Below, piece after piece: positions 7,686 through 15,553 of a stretch of DNA of 39,784 nucleotides (positions are counted from its first letter, which is position 1; each line of letters opens with the position of its first letter). A model generated the notes under the pieces. The model was given only the letters and a program-made list of their open reading frames with translations, was not told the DNA's origin and ran no database searches. Source of the stretch: Burkholderiales bacterium (lineage in GTDB: Bacteria > Pseudomonadota > Gammaproteobacteria > Burkholderiales > Burkholderiaceae_F). The position numbers and the translations under genes were made by a program. The stretch spans positions 1 to 39,784 of the forward strand of contig JADCGX010000068.1 of assembly GCA_020248785.1 (NCBI GenBank). The letters are read 5' to 3'.

Positions 7686-8561
7686 TCAATCGAACAAGTG
7701 GCTGGCCAAGCCGAAGAAAATGAGCACGATCGTCAGAATACCGAGGACCAGGCCCGCGGTCCCGACCAATTTGGCGATGGTGGCCGAGGTCGGCGAGGGC
7801 GGCGCGACCTCCAGGCTCTTCAGAGTGTTGCTACGCACCAGGCGGGCGTACTCGAGCGGCCGCTCGTCCTTGAGCTCATGCTCAGGCAGCTTGCCGGTGA
7901 ACACGACCGTGTCCATCGGAAACTTCTCAGGCCGCAGATGGCCATTGAAAAAGTGAATGGTGAAGATGAAGCCGATGGCCAACAGCGCCTCGTGCCCGTG
8001 AATGAGCGTGGCAATGTTGAAGATCCAGCCCGGCACGCCCCAGGACGACCAGAACTCGGGGAACCACAGCAGCAGGCCCGAGCCGCCGATGATGAACATC
8101 CCCCAGAAGACCGCCATGTAGTCGAACTTCTCCCAGTAGGTGTAGCGGTCGAACTTCGGACGCTCGCCCTTGCCGACGAACCATTTCATATGCTTGTACA
8201 TCAGCACGATGTCCACCGGCTGCGGCACCATCGAGTTGGGGCCCCACAGGACGTTGAGCAGGCCGTCGCGCGCGATGCGATAGATCACCTCGAACACGTG
8301 CAGCGCGAAGACGAAGCACATGATCGCGGCGCAGATGTGGTGAATCAGCGCCGCGCCCGCGAACCCGCCGAACAGGGTCACCAACGCCGCGGCCCAGCCG
8401 GTGTACGGAAATAACAGCGGCAGCCCCGTTAGCGAGCAGCCAATGAAGGTGAACATCAGCACCGCATGCATCAGCCGTTGGTACGGCTGAAAGCGGCGAT
8501 AAAAGCGGCCGGAGTGAGCGCTGGTCGTGGCGCCCGAGGCGGGAAGTGTGGTGCTTGCCAT
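7686..8561 (-). CDS. Dihaem cytochrome b membrane subunit (formate-dehydrogenase-gamma/b561-like)
   Basis: The 291-residue protein has four main membrane helices carrying histidines suited to bind two b haems: RLMHAVLMF, IHHICAAIMCF with VFALHVFEV, and LIHGHEALLAIGF with TIHFFNGH. A fifth hydrophobic helix lies at the C-terminus (LVGTAGLVLGILTIVLIFFGLA). This pattern is that of the FdnI/b561-like cytochrome b family that exchanges electrons with quinones. The ATG at 8561 has a GGGAG ribosome site and lies 18 bases after the stop of the 11-haem gene, so the two are co-transcribed and probably form one complex. A four-helix quinone-reactive cytochrome b beside multihaem subunits resembles the Cbc-type complexes known from metal-reducing bacteria, but this is an analogy only. 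Confidence 0.85.
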   Translation of the reverse strand: MASTTLPASGATTSAHSGRFYRRFQPYQRLMHAVLMFTFIGCSLTGLPLLFPYTGWAAALVTLFGGFAGAALIHHICAAIMCFVFALHVFEVIYRIARDGLLNVLWGPNSMVPQPVDIVLMYKHMKWFVGKGERPKFDRYTYWEKFDYMAVFWGMFIIGGSGLLLWFPEFWSSWGVPGWIFNIATLIHGHEALLAIGFIFTIHFFNGHLRPEKFPMDTVVFTGKLPEHELKDERPLEYARLVRSNTLKSLEVAPPSPTSATIAKLVGTAGLVLGILTIVLIFFGLASHLFD

Positions 8562-8579
8562 CGTCGTCTCCCTCTGCGC

Positions 8580-9803
8580 CTAGTGACGGCCGCCCTTGCG
8601 GCGCTCCTGCACCACCCGGAATGAGCGGTAGGCCCACAGGATGGTATGCAGGCCGAAGAACGTGAACACGCCCGCGAGCAGCACGTTCATGAAGATGCTG
8701 GTGTAGTACAGCGACAGGCTGCGCTGCGGGTTGGCCGGCTCCGGATGCGGGTCCCAGGAGGCGAACTGCGCCGTTGCGTTGGCGTGACAGGTCGAGCACA
8801 TCTCGGTCCGGTTGAGCGGATGCGTCGGCGACAGCGGGTCGGACGCGGAACGCACATCGTGCGCGCCATGGCAGGACGCGCAGGTCGCGATCTGTGAAAA
8901 GCCGAGGTCGGTCACCTTGCCGTGATAGGTCAGCCGGTAGCTCTTGACGATGTCCTCGTGGCAGTTGCCGCAAGCGCCAACCACGGCGACCTGCCATGCG
9001 GGCGCTGTGCTCTTTTGGATGCCGTGCGCGCCGTGGCAGTCCGAGCAATTAGGCGCCGCGGTCATGCCCGCATGCGCCAGCTTGCCGTGTGTGCCCTTGT
9101 CGAAGACGATCTTCTCTCGCTGGTGACAGCTGCCGCAGGTCTGAGCGACGTTTGTGCGCGACACCGCACTGGCCTGGTCCTTGGACGACAGGATGCTGTG
9201 GGCCCCATGGCAGGAGACGCAGGTCGGCGCCTGGCTGGCGTAGCCGCTCTTGCTCAGAAGCGTCTTGTCGTGAATGCTGTCGTGGTACTTGGCCTGAACG
9301 TTGCCGCCGGGCAGGTGAGCCTGCGCGACAAGCTTGTCGTTGCCGTGGCAGGAACCGCAGGTCGTTTCGATGTTGGCGCGGTTGGTGCGCGAGGCCGGGT
9401 TGTCCGACTTCATCACCTCATGCGCGGGGCCGTGGCAATCGGCACATGTGGCTGCCACGGCGTTGCCGCCGGCGCGCCCCTTGGCGTGCGCGGTCGATGC
9501 ATAGTCCTTGACGGCTTGCTCGTGGCAGCCGGTGCAGGTGGCCGTCTTGAGCTTCTTCGGGTGCGGCAGCTTGTCGACCGAGGTGTCGGTGTGGCAATCC
9601 GTGCACTTGAGCCCGAGCGCGCCGTGTGCCGAGGCCTTGAACTTGGCCTTGTCCAGGCCGATGGAATTACCGGAAGCGCCCTTTGCATTGCTGTCGCTGT
9701 GACACATCAGGCACGTGTCGTTCGGTCCGGTCTGTGCCGCTGCCGGATCGGCCGTGCCCAGCGCAACTGCGAAAAGCAGCGCGATGGCAAGAAGTGGCCG
9801 CAT
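8580..9803 (-). CDS. Undecaheme c-type cytochrome with C-terminal membrane anchor
   Basis: The 407-residue product has a signal peptide (residues 1-23) and eleven CxxCH sites, the first at 31-35. Four of them are followed by GAH or GPA (CHGAH, CHGPA), a repeat pattern of the cytochrome c3/c7-like multihaem families. A membrane helix near residues 365-390 (MNVLLAGVFTFFGLHTILWA) is followed by a positively charged tail, so the haem domain should sit on the periplasmic face. It is the first gene of a four-gene operon (11-haem, cytochrome b, 8-haem, monohaem). The ATG at 9803 has only a weak ribosome site, but the signal peptide supports it. The natural electron acceptor or donor is unknown. Confidence 0.88.
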   Translation of the reverse strand: MRPLLAIALLFAVALGTADPAAAQTGPNDTCLMCHSDSNAKGASGNSIGLDKAKFKASAHGALGLKCTDCHTDTSVDKLPHPKKLKTATCTGCHEQAVKDYASTAHAKGRAGGNAVAATCADCHGPAHEVMKSDNPASRTNRANIETTCGSCHGNDKLVAQAHLPGGNVQAKYHDSIHDKTLLSKSGYASQAPTCVSCHGAHSILSSKDQASAVSRTNVAQTCGSCHQREKIVFDKGTHGKLAHAGMTAAPNCSDCHGAHGIQKSTAPAWQVAVVGACGNCHEDIVKSYRLTYHGKVTDLGFSQIATCASCHGAHDVRSASDPLSPTHPLNRTEMCSTCHANATAQFASWDPHPEPANPQRSLSLYYTSIFMNVLLAGVFTFFGLHTILWAYRSFRVVQERRKGGRH

Positions 9804-9936
9804 GGCTTGTCCGCAAGTGTCGCGTCATCGGCCGCTTTGCGAAAGACCCGCGACGCGAGAGGGTTGGCACGCGCGTCCCCAGGATTTTCCTGCCGTGCGT
9901 GCGAAAGGATGCTTGCACGCAGCCCAATTTGCACGG

Positions 9937-9950
9937 TTGACTTAGATCAC
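9937..9950. promoter_or_regulatory. FNR/ANR-like palindrome upstream of the cytochrome operon
   Basis: TTGAC-TTAG-ATCAC resembles the FNR/ANR consensus TTGAT-N4-ATCAA, matching four of five bases in each half. It lies about 134 bases before the 11-haem start codon. If it acts as a class II activator site, the mRNA would have a leader of about 100 bases. The remainder of 9804-10116 shows no gene I can support. Confidence 0.4.
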
Positions 9951-10116
9951 TCGTGGCGGCGCGTGGCGCGCCCTACTCTGCGCGCGCGCAAGACAGCGCG
10001 CCTTGGCTGCGACCCATTGCGTCGCCGGTGCGACGCGCCGCGTTTATGTCGGCCGGTTGTGCTGAACATGGGCTGGACAGTGGCCCGCACCCAGCCCGGC
10101 GCCACTCCCTCTCGCA

Positions 10117-10545
10117 GCCGTACATCTTCAACCGCAGATCGTTCTGCAGGCCAAGCTTGCCGATGAGCACGAGCTGCGCCGCGATCGTCGTTGCTGCGCT
10201 CTTTGGTGTCATCGAAAAGCTAGTCCAGGGCCGCGCGCGACACGTCCGTCCTGCACGCTCGCGCAGTGAGCGATCCCGGCATTCAACGTGATCGGCGAGC
10301 CGCACTCCAGCGTCAAGTCACCGTTGAGCGGTTGGAGCAGTTGGAGCAGTTGGAGCAGTTGGAGCAGTTGGAGCAGTTGGAGCACTTCGGGCACCTCGGC
10401 GCTGGACAGGAGCTTGCCGCAGTCTGCGCAGCTTGGGCAGGCCGCCGAGGATCAGGATGCGCTCCGCGAGCCTGTCGGCGTGCTCCCGTTGATCGCGGCT
10501 CAGCGCAGACGGTAACTGACCAGCAGATTCAACCGCTGCCACGAA
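10117..10545 (-). pseudogene. bfr: Decayed bacterioferritin gene
   Basis: Three frames of the minus strand together spell a bacterioferritin. EHADRLAERILILGGLPKLR (about 10490-10430) matches the family's [20 protein letters not shown] region. A frameshift leads into KLLSSAEVPEVLQ and DLTLECGSPITLNAGIAHCA. The segment VSRAALD-stop-LFDDTKE follows in a third frame. The last piece, AQLVLIGKLGLQNDLRLKMY, matches the conserved C-terminus near 10126. The N-terminal 40 to 50 residues, which include the first ferroxidase ligand, are not recognisable. A 9-bp tandem repeat interrupts the middle. With at least two frameshifts and a TAG stop, the gene cannot make a working iron-storage protein. It lies immediately downstream of the corC-type gene on the same strand. 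Confidence 0.8.
10332..10385. repeat. 9-bp tandem repeat (minisatellite) inside the bfr pseudogene
   Basis: Six units of TTGGAGCAG, five exact and the last ending in C, occupy 54 bases; a degenerate unit precedes them. On the minus strand they translate as repeated Leu-Leu-Gln, at the spot where an intact bacterioferritin would read VPEMLxxDLALE. The array thus grew from a short coding segment (CTGCTCCAA type). Confidence 0.95.
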
Positions 10546-10564
10546 AGTAAGCGCTCAGACCGCC

Positions 10565-11872
10565 TCACGCGGTCGGCTCCTCCACCGGCGCCGGGATCCG
10601 CGTGGCCAGCACCTTGTCGATGCGCTTGCGGTCCATGTCGACGATCTCGAAGTGCCAGCCTTCCCAGTCGGCGGCGTCGGCCGTGTGCGGCACGCGGCCA
10701 AGCAGCAGCATCATCATTCCGGACAGCGTGTTGTAGCGGCCGAGGTTTTCTTCGGGCACGGTGTCCAGATTGAGGCGGTCCTTCAGCTCGTGGATCGGAA
10801 TGAGGCCGTCGAGCAACCAGGAGCCGTCCTTGCGCTGCACGGCCCATGCGTCGTCCTGGGTTGTGGTCTTGAACTCGCCGGCGATCGCCTCGAACAGATC
10901 CTGCGGCGTGACCAGGCCCTGCACTTCGCCGTATTCGTCGACGACGAGCGCGGTGTGCGAGGGCGCCGAGCGAAAGTTCTCCAGCAGCTCCATCCCAGTG
11001 AGCGATTCCGGCACGAAGATCGCCGGCTGCAGCGCGGTCATCAGGTCCATCTTGCCGTCCTGCACCGCCTGCTTGAGCAGCTGCCGCGCGCTCACGATGC
11101 CCGCCACCTCGCGCAGCCCGCCACGGCACACCGGAAAGCGCGCATGTTCGGAGCTGACCACCTTGCCCAGGTTCTCCTCGATCGGATCGTCGAGGTCGAG
11201 GTAGACGATGTCAGCGCGCGGCGTCATCAGGCTCGCGATCTGCCGGTCATCGAGGCGGAACACGTTGCGCACCATGGCGCGCTCCTGCTCGTCGATCACG
11301 CCGGATTCCGAGCCCTCCTGGATCAGCGCCTGGATCTCTTCCTCGGTCACTGCATTGGCGCTGGTGTCGCGCACGCGCAGGAGCTTCAGCAGCACCTCGG
11401 TGGAGAACGACAGCATCCGCACGAAAGGCGAGGCGAACCTTGCCAACCATGTGATCGGCCGCGCCATCACGCGGGCGATGCGCTCGGGGCCCATTTGCGC
11501 GATCCGCTTGGGCACCAGCTCGCCCAGCACGATCGCCAGGTAGGTCACGAGCAGCACCACGAGGCCGGTCGCCACCCAGCGCGTGTTCTGCGGTTCCAAA
11601 TGGAACGTGCTCACCAGCCAGATCGACAGCGGCTCGGCCAGCGTGGCCTCGCCGACGATGCCCGACAGCACGCCGATCGAGGTGATGCCGACCTGGATGG
11701 TCGACAAAAAGCGGGTCGGCTCCTCGTTCAGCGCCATGGCCGCGGCGGCACCGGCATCACCGTTGTCGACCAGCGCCTGCAGCCTCGCCTTGCGGGCCGT
11801 GACCAGCGCGATCTCCGACATGGCGAACACACCATTCAAAAGGATCAGTCCAAGCAGTAGCGCAACTTCCAT
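10565..11872 (-). CDS. CorC/HlyC-family CNNM membrane protein with CBS domains
   Basis: The 435-residue product has the standard layout of the family. A DUF21/CNNM membrane domain occupies residues 1 to about 190 (start MEVALLLGLILLNGVFAMSE, three to four helices, ERIARVMARPI). A CBS pair at about 205-330 contains MTPRADIVYLDLDDPI and VVDEYGEVQGLVTPQDL. A C-terminal CorC_HlyC domain ends near 425 (SWLLDGLIPIHEL...GMMMLLLGRVP). Such proteins are implicated in magnesium or cobalt export and are often annotated as hemolysins without evidence. It is a single gene with its own promoter region at 11873-12029; the decayed bfr gene lies downstream. Confidence 0.93.
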   Translation of the reverse strand: MEVALLLGLILLNGVFAMSEIALVTARKARLQALVDNGDAGAAAAMALNEEPTRFLSTIQVGITSIGVLSGIVGEATLAEPLSIWLVSTFHLEPQNTRWVATGLVVLLVTYLAIVLGELVPKRIAQMGPERIARVMARPITWLARFASPFVRMLSFSTEVLLKLLRVRDTSANAVTEEEIQALIQEGSESGVIDEQERAMVRNVFRLDDRQIASLMTPRADIVYLDLDDPIEENLGKVVSSEHARFPVCRGGLREVAGIVSARQLLKQAVQDGKMDLMTALQPAIFVPESLTGMELLENFRSAPSHTALVVDEYGEVQGLVTPQDLFEAIAGEFKTTTQDDAWAVQRKDGSWLLDGLIPIHELKDRLNLDTVPEENLGRYNTLSGMMMLLLGRVPHTADAADWEGWHFEIVDMDRKRIDKVLATRIPAPVEEPTA

Positions 11873-12029
11873 GGCGGGGCGCCCGGCAACGTGGGGAGCG
11901 AAAGCTTAGCCGTCGCCCTTGTGCGCCCGTACCACAGGAGATTGACAAGCGCGGCAAGCTGGGCGTTGCTTGGGGCCCCTCCGGCGGGGACGGCGGGCGG
12001 TGAACACCGTGCCGCCCTATAGTCGCCGC

Positions 12030-12956
12030 ATGACGCTGCCATCCTTCGCCCGCGCACGCTTGGTCGCCTCGGTCGCCTCGGTGATCTCGGTGACCTGCCT
12101 GCTCGGTCTCGCCACCCTGCTCGCCGCCTGCGCCGTCCCGCCACCGACGCTGGACTCCCAACAACTCGCCGCCGAGATGCAGCGCCGACCCAACGTGCTG
12201 CTCGGCGAAGTGCATGACAACCGCGCGCAGCACGCGGTACGTGCGCAGGCACTGCGGCTGCTGCTGGAGCGGGGCGCGCGGCCGGCAATGGCCTTCGAGC
12301 AGTTCGACCGCGAAAAGCAATCGGCACTCGATGCCGCCCGCACCGGCCAACTGCCGGCCGGCACGGCGCGGGTCGATCACCTGATCGCCCAAGCCGGTGC
12401 GCGCGGCTGGGACTGGCCGCTGTATCGGCCCTACCTGGAGCTCGCCCTGCAATACGACTTGCCGATCGTCGCCGCCAACCTGTCGCGGGCGGATGCCACG
12501 CGCGCCACGCGCGACGGCGTGGCAGCAGTGTTCGACGCGGCAGCGCGCGACCGCATGGCGCTCGACCGGCTGCCCGAGGCCTTGATCGATGCGCAGGCCG
12601 AGGCCGTGAACCGCGGCCATTGCGACCTCTTGTCGCCCGAGGCCGCTCGCCGACTGGCGCGCGCGCAGATCGCGCGCGACGCGGCACTGGCCGAGGCGAT
12701 CCGACCGCACCTGGCGCCCGCCGGACGTGGCGTGATCCTCTTCACCGGCAACGGCCACGCGCGCAACGACATCGGCGTGCCTTTCTTCCTGACACCCGAA
12801 GAACGCACGCGCACTTGGACCATCGGGATCATCGAGGACGCCTTCGTGCGCGACGCCGCGGCGTTGGCGACGCGCTTCGACGCCCGCTTCGTCTCGCCCA
12901 CGCAGGAGCGGCCCGACCCCTGCGAGCCACTGCGCCGCAATAAGTCGCGCGCCTAG
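12030..12956 (+). CDS. ChaN-family lipoprotein
   Basis: The 308-residue product has a lipoprotein signal peptide with lipobox LAAC (Cys34). It then has the ChaN (COG3016) domain: VLLGEVHDNRAQHAVRAQAL, a conserved AMAFEQFDREKQ segment, WDWPLYRPYLELAL with PIVAANLSR, and GRGVILFTGNGHARNDIGVP. ChaN of Campylobacter binds haem and is iron-regulated, so an outer-membrane haem or metal-binding role is plausible. I started at the ATG at 12030 because it places the signal peptide at the N-terminus; earlier in-frame starts have no signal. Its stop overlaps the convergent stop of the next gene by two bases (TAG at 12954-12956 against 12953-12955). It lies next to a TonB receptor operon, which fits metal or haem uptake. 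Confidence 0.85.
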   Translation: MTLPSFARARLVASVASVISVTCLLGLATLLAACAVPPPTLDSQQLAAEMQRRPNVLLGEVHDNRAQHAVRAQALRLLLERGARPAMAFEQFDREKQSALDAARTGQLPAGTARVDHLIAQAGARGWDWPLYRPYLELALQYDLPIVAANLSRADATRATRDGVAAVFDAAARDRMALDRLPEALIDAQAEAVNRGHCDLLSPEAARRLARAQIARDAALAEAIRPHLAPAGRGVILFTGNGHARNDIGVPFFLTPEERTRTWTIGIIEDAFVRDAAALATRFDARFVSPTQERPDPCEPLRRNKSRA

Positions 12957-13378
12957 TGCGCGTGCCGCATGCCGCAGTACTTGCCCACGCCAATCCCGCC
13001 ACAGGCCTTGGCGAGATCGGCCTGGCAGTCCTTGTAGCTGCGGTCACTGGCCAGGCACTGCGCTGCCGCCCCGTGGATCTGCGCCATGCGTCGATGGTCC
13101 GCAAGATGGCGTGCCGGGTCCTTGTACTCGTCAGCCTTCGCACGCAGACCGCAATGCGGGCCCACGGCCAGTCCGCGGCAATCGGCCTGCAGCTGCTTGT
13201 GGCAGGCCTCGCGGTTGGCGCCCGGGGCCTGCAGGCAGGCGGCGGCGGCCGTGTGGGCGGTGGCGATCTTGCTGTGCTTGTCACGGTCTTCCGCGCGGTG
13301 CGGGTCGGCCTTGCCCTGCGCCCACGCGGCTGAACTTGCCACCACTAGCACCAGCGCCATCGCTTGCATCCACTGCAT
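12953..13378 (-). CDS. Secreted protein with duplicated four-cysteine motif
   Basis: The 141-residue product has a signal peptide (about residues 1-20) and eight cysteines in two matching blocks. Block 1 has Cys at 48, 59, 67 and 76; block 2 at 108, 118, 126 and 135. Both blocks read roughly AxxxAAxCLx(9-10)Cx7CxGxxVGxxCGxR. Each block probably forms a helical hairpin held by two disulfides or binding metal. It is the second gene of an operon with the ZnuD-like receptor, 16 bases downstream, and has an unusually perfect ribosome site. I do not recognise a named family. A periplasmic zinc or other metal-binding role is inferred from the neighbour and the Cys/His content (also HRR and HAH near the ends), not demonstrated. 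Confidence 0.7.
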   Translation of the reverse strand: MQWMQAMALVLVVASSAAWAQGKADPHRAEDRDKHSKIATAHTAAAACLQAPGANREACHKQLQADCRGLAVGPHCGLRAKADEYKDPARHLADHRRMAQIHGAAAQCLASDRSYKDCQADLAKACGGIGVGKYCGMRHAH

Positions 13379-13380
13379 CG

Positions 13381-13392
13381 ATCACCTCCTTG
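13381..13392 (-). promoter_or_regulatory. Maximal Shine-Dalgarno sequence of the Cys-motif gene
   Basis: The minus strand reads AAGGAGGTGATC one base before the ATG at 13378. This is fully complementary to the usual 3' end of bacterial 16S rRNA (GATCACCTCCTT). Such a full match is rare and predicts strong translation, stronger than that of the TonB receptor gene before it. Confidence 0.85.
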
Positions 13393-13394
13393 GT

Positions 13395-15458
13395 TCAGAT
13401 TGCTGCACGAAACCCGACGACGACGGACCGCCCGGGCGGCGGCGCGATGTCCTTGAGGAACGACGTGTGCACCCGGATGTCCTCGTCGGTCAGGTTGCGC
13501 CCCTGGACGAACAAGGTCAGCGGCGCGCTCACGCTCGGCACCGGCAGGCGCCAGGCCAGACCGAAGTCCACCCGCGTGTACGCCGGCGTTGCGCTCTCGG
13601 GCACGCCGTCACGCAAGTCGAAGCTCGAGACCTTGTCCTGCTTGAAGACGCGCGTCACGAAGAGTGTCGCGCTCCACGCGTCGGCACGCCAGCCCAGGTC
13701 GAGGCCCAGGCGCGACGGCGAGATCCGCGGCAGGTTGCCGTCCCGATTGTCGCCGCTGGTGAGCCTGGCGCGCACCGTATCGCCCCACAGCCGCGCCTGC
13801 ACGCCGGTGCGCTCGCCGTAAGCCAGTTCCGCCTCGCCGCCGCGCAGCTGCGCATCGGCCTGCGTGAAGAAGAGGTTGGAGAACGTCTCCTCGACGTTGC
13901 CATTGTCGTCCAGCAGGTCGGTGGTTGTGCCGTCGAAGAAGCCGTAGATGTAGTTGCGCACCCGGTTGACGAAGACATTCGCCTGCGCACGCCACGGGCC
14001 CTCGACGTAGCGCAGGCCCAGATCGAGGTTGGTCGACTGCTCCTTCTTCAAGTTGGGGTCGCCGACCTCGTAGGCAAAGGTGGCTGGATGCGCGCCGACG
14101 AAGTACAGCTCCTCGACCGCTGGCGCCCGCTGTCCGGCGGTCAGCGTCAAGGTGGCTTCCCAGGCCGGCGCGAACCGCCAGCCCGCGCCGGCGGAGAGCG
14201 TGAACAGCGAGAAGTCGCGCGACGGCGCCCGCGTGCCGTCGGCATAGCTCTCCTTCACGTCGTAGGCCTCGCGCTCCACGCGCGCGCCAAACTCCGCCCG
14301 CACGCGGCCAAAGCTGCGCTCCTCGACCACGAAGAGCGCCGCCTGTTGCGCCTCGACCTTGGGCAGCTCGCCTTCGCCGGCGCCGCGCGTGCTGTTCTGC
14401 GACAGCTGCACGCCGACCACGCCACGCCAGCCGGCCAGCGCCGCATGCGGCAGCTCGACACGGCCCTCCAGGCCGCGGTTGGTGAAGGTCGCCCCGGCCT
14501 CGCCACTGGGCTCGAACTCGGTGTGCTTGTAGTCGGTGTAGGCGAACTTCGAGCGCAGGCCAGTGAAGGGACCGAAGGCGACGGCGTGGTCGCCATGCAG
14601 CTCATAGCGGTCGCGCCGCAGTTCGATCGTCACCGGCTCCTCGGGATTGGGGATGCCGTAGTCGGACTCGTAGCGCTGCACCGCGACGCCGATGCGGCGG
14701 CCCTGCGGTCCGAACCAGGACGCACCGAGCGCCGCCGACTGGGTGTCGGTCTGGCTGTTGGGCAGACGGTCGGCCGCGATCACGTCACCGGCCGCATCGC
14801 GCAGCGGGGCAGCCAGGTCGTAGTCGCTCGTCCTTTGCTTGAAGCCCTCGATCCGCCAGCTCGCCGCCGTCCCGAGCGGTCCATTCAGGTCCACCGCGCC
14901 GGCGCGCTCGCGCTCGGCGGTGCTGGCACGCAGGGTCGCCTGCGCGCCGAAGACCGACGCACGCAGCCGCGGTACGCGCTCGGAGACGATGTTCACAAGG
15001 CCGCCAATGGCCCCCGAGCCGTAGAGCAGCGTGGCCGAGCCGCGCAGGACCTCGACCTGGCGCGCGTTGAGCGTGTCGGCCGCGACCCTGTGGTCGGGGG
15101 AGGCGCCCGACACATCGGCGACCCCGAGGCCCGACTCGGTGATGCGCACGCGGGCCGAGTCCATGCCGCGGATGATCGGCCGGCCAGCGCCCGGACCGTA
15201 GGCAGAGGACTGCACGCCAAGCTCGCGGCCCAGCGTGTCACCGAGGTTGGTGGCCTCGCGCAGGAGCAGCGCGTCACCGCGCAGCACGCTCACCGGGCGC
15301 TGCAGGTCCAACAGGTTGCGGTCGAGCGGGTCGGCAGTAATGAGCACGGGCTCGAGCGTTGCGGACTGGGCCAGCGCGTTGCTGGCCTGCAGGACCGCCA
15401 GCGCCAGCGTGGTCCGCATGCAGGCCGCGCGGGTGCGCGGCCGTTTGTGTGTTTGCAT
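13395..15458 (-). CDS. TonB-dependent outer-membrane receptor, ZnuD-like
   Basis: The 687-residue product has a signal peptide (cleavage near QASNALA-QSA) and a TonB-box-like segment (EPVLITADPLD). The plug domain contains RPIIRGMDSARVRITESGLG, DVSGASPDHRVAADTL and VEVLRGSATLLYGSGAIGGL with VN. A 22-strand-type barrel follows, ending VVVGFRAAI. The plug wording (SPDH...VEVLRGSATLLYGSGAIGG) is close to ZnuD zinc receptors rather than siderophore receptors. A candidate metal-responsive palindrome lies about 60 bases upstream, and zinc-type genes (ZIP, COG0523 GTPase, Zur) lie within 4 kb. The start at 15458 has a GGGAG ribosome site. Zinc as substrate is an inference; copper, cobalt or haem remain possible. 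Confidence 0.88.
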   Translation of the reverse strand: MQTHKRPRTRAACMRTTLALAVLQASNALAQSATLEPVLITADPLDRNLLDLQRPVSVLRGDALLLREATNLGDTLGRELGVQSSAYGPGAGRPIIRGMDSARVRITESGLGVADVSGASPDHRVAADTLNARQVEVLRGSATLLYGSGAIGGLVNIVSERVPRLRASVFGAQATLRASTAERERAGAVDLNGPLGTAASWRIEGFKQRTSDYDLAAPLRDAAGDVIAADRLPNSQTDTQSAALGASWFGPQGRRIGVAVQRYESDYGIPNPEEPVTIELRRDRYELHGDHAVAFGPFTGLRSKFAYTDYKHTEFEPSGEAGATFTNRGLEGRVELPHAALAGWRGVVGVQLSQNSTRGAGEGELPKVEAQQAALFVVEERSFGRVRAEFGARVEREAYDVKESYADGTRAPSRDFSLFTLSAGAGWRFAPAWEATLTLTAGQRAPAVEELYFVGAHPATFAYEVGDPNLKKEQSTNLDLGLRYVEGPWRAQANVFVNRVRNYIYGFFDGTTTDLLDDNGNVEETFSNLFFTQADAQLRGGEAELAYGERTGVQARLWGDTVRARLTSGDNRDGNLPRISPSRLGLDLGWRADAWSATLFVTRVFKQDKVSSFDLRDGVPESATPAYTRVDFGLAWRLPVPSVSAPLTLFVQGRNLTDEDIRVHTSFLKDIAPPPGRSVVVGFRAAI

Positions 15459-15518
15459 ACTCGGCTCCCTGCCGCCGCCGACGAGACACCGGCGAGCGGT
15501 CTAGAGCCCGCAGTATAT

Positions 15519-15531
15519 GCAACTCAATTGC
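15519..15531. promoter_or_regulatory. Candidate Zur-type operator upstream of the TonB receptor
   Basis: GCAAC-TCA-ATTGC matches the palindrome GCAAC-N3-GTTGC found twice upstream of the COG0523 GTPase, with one mismatch in the right half. It lies about 60 bases before the receptor start codon, in an AT-rich stretch (TATATGCAACTC...), the expected place for a repressor site over the promoter. Confidence 0.5.
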
Positions 15532-15553
15532 AACAGAAACCCGGTTGCCAAGT

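Noticed and set aside
8922..10166. Long plus-strand open frame (414 codons) opposite the 11-haem gene
   Set aside because: It is the antisense shadow of a GC-rich gene whose minus-strand product has eleven haem sites and a signal peptide; no ribosome site or family is visible on the plus strand.
10332..10385. Possible CRISPR-like array
   Set aside because: Units are 9 bp with no spacers; it is a simple tandem repeat in a pseudogene.
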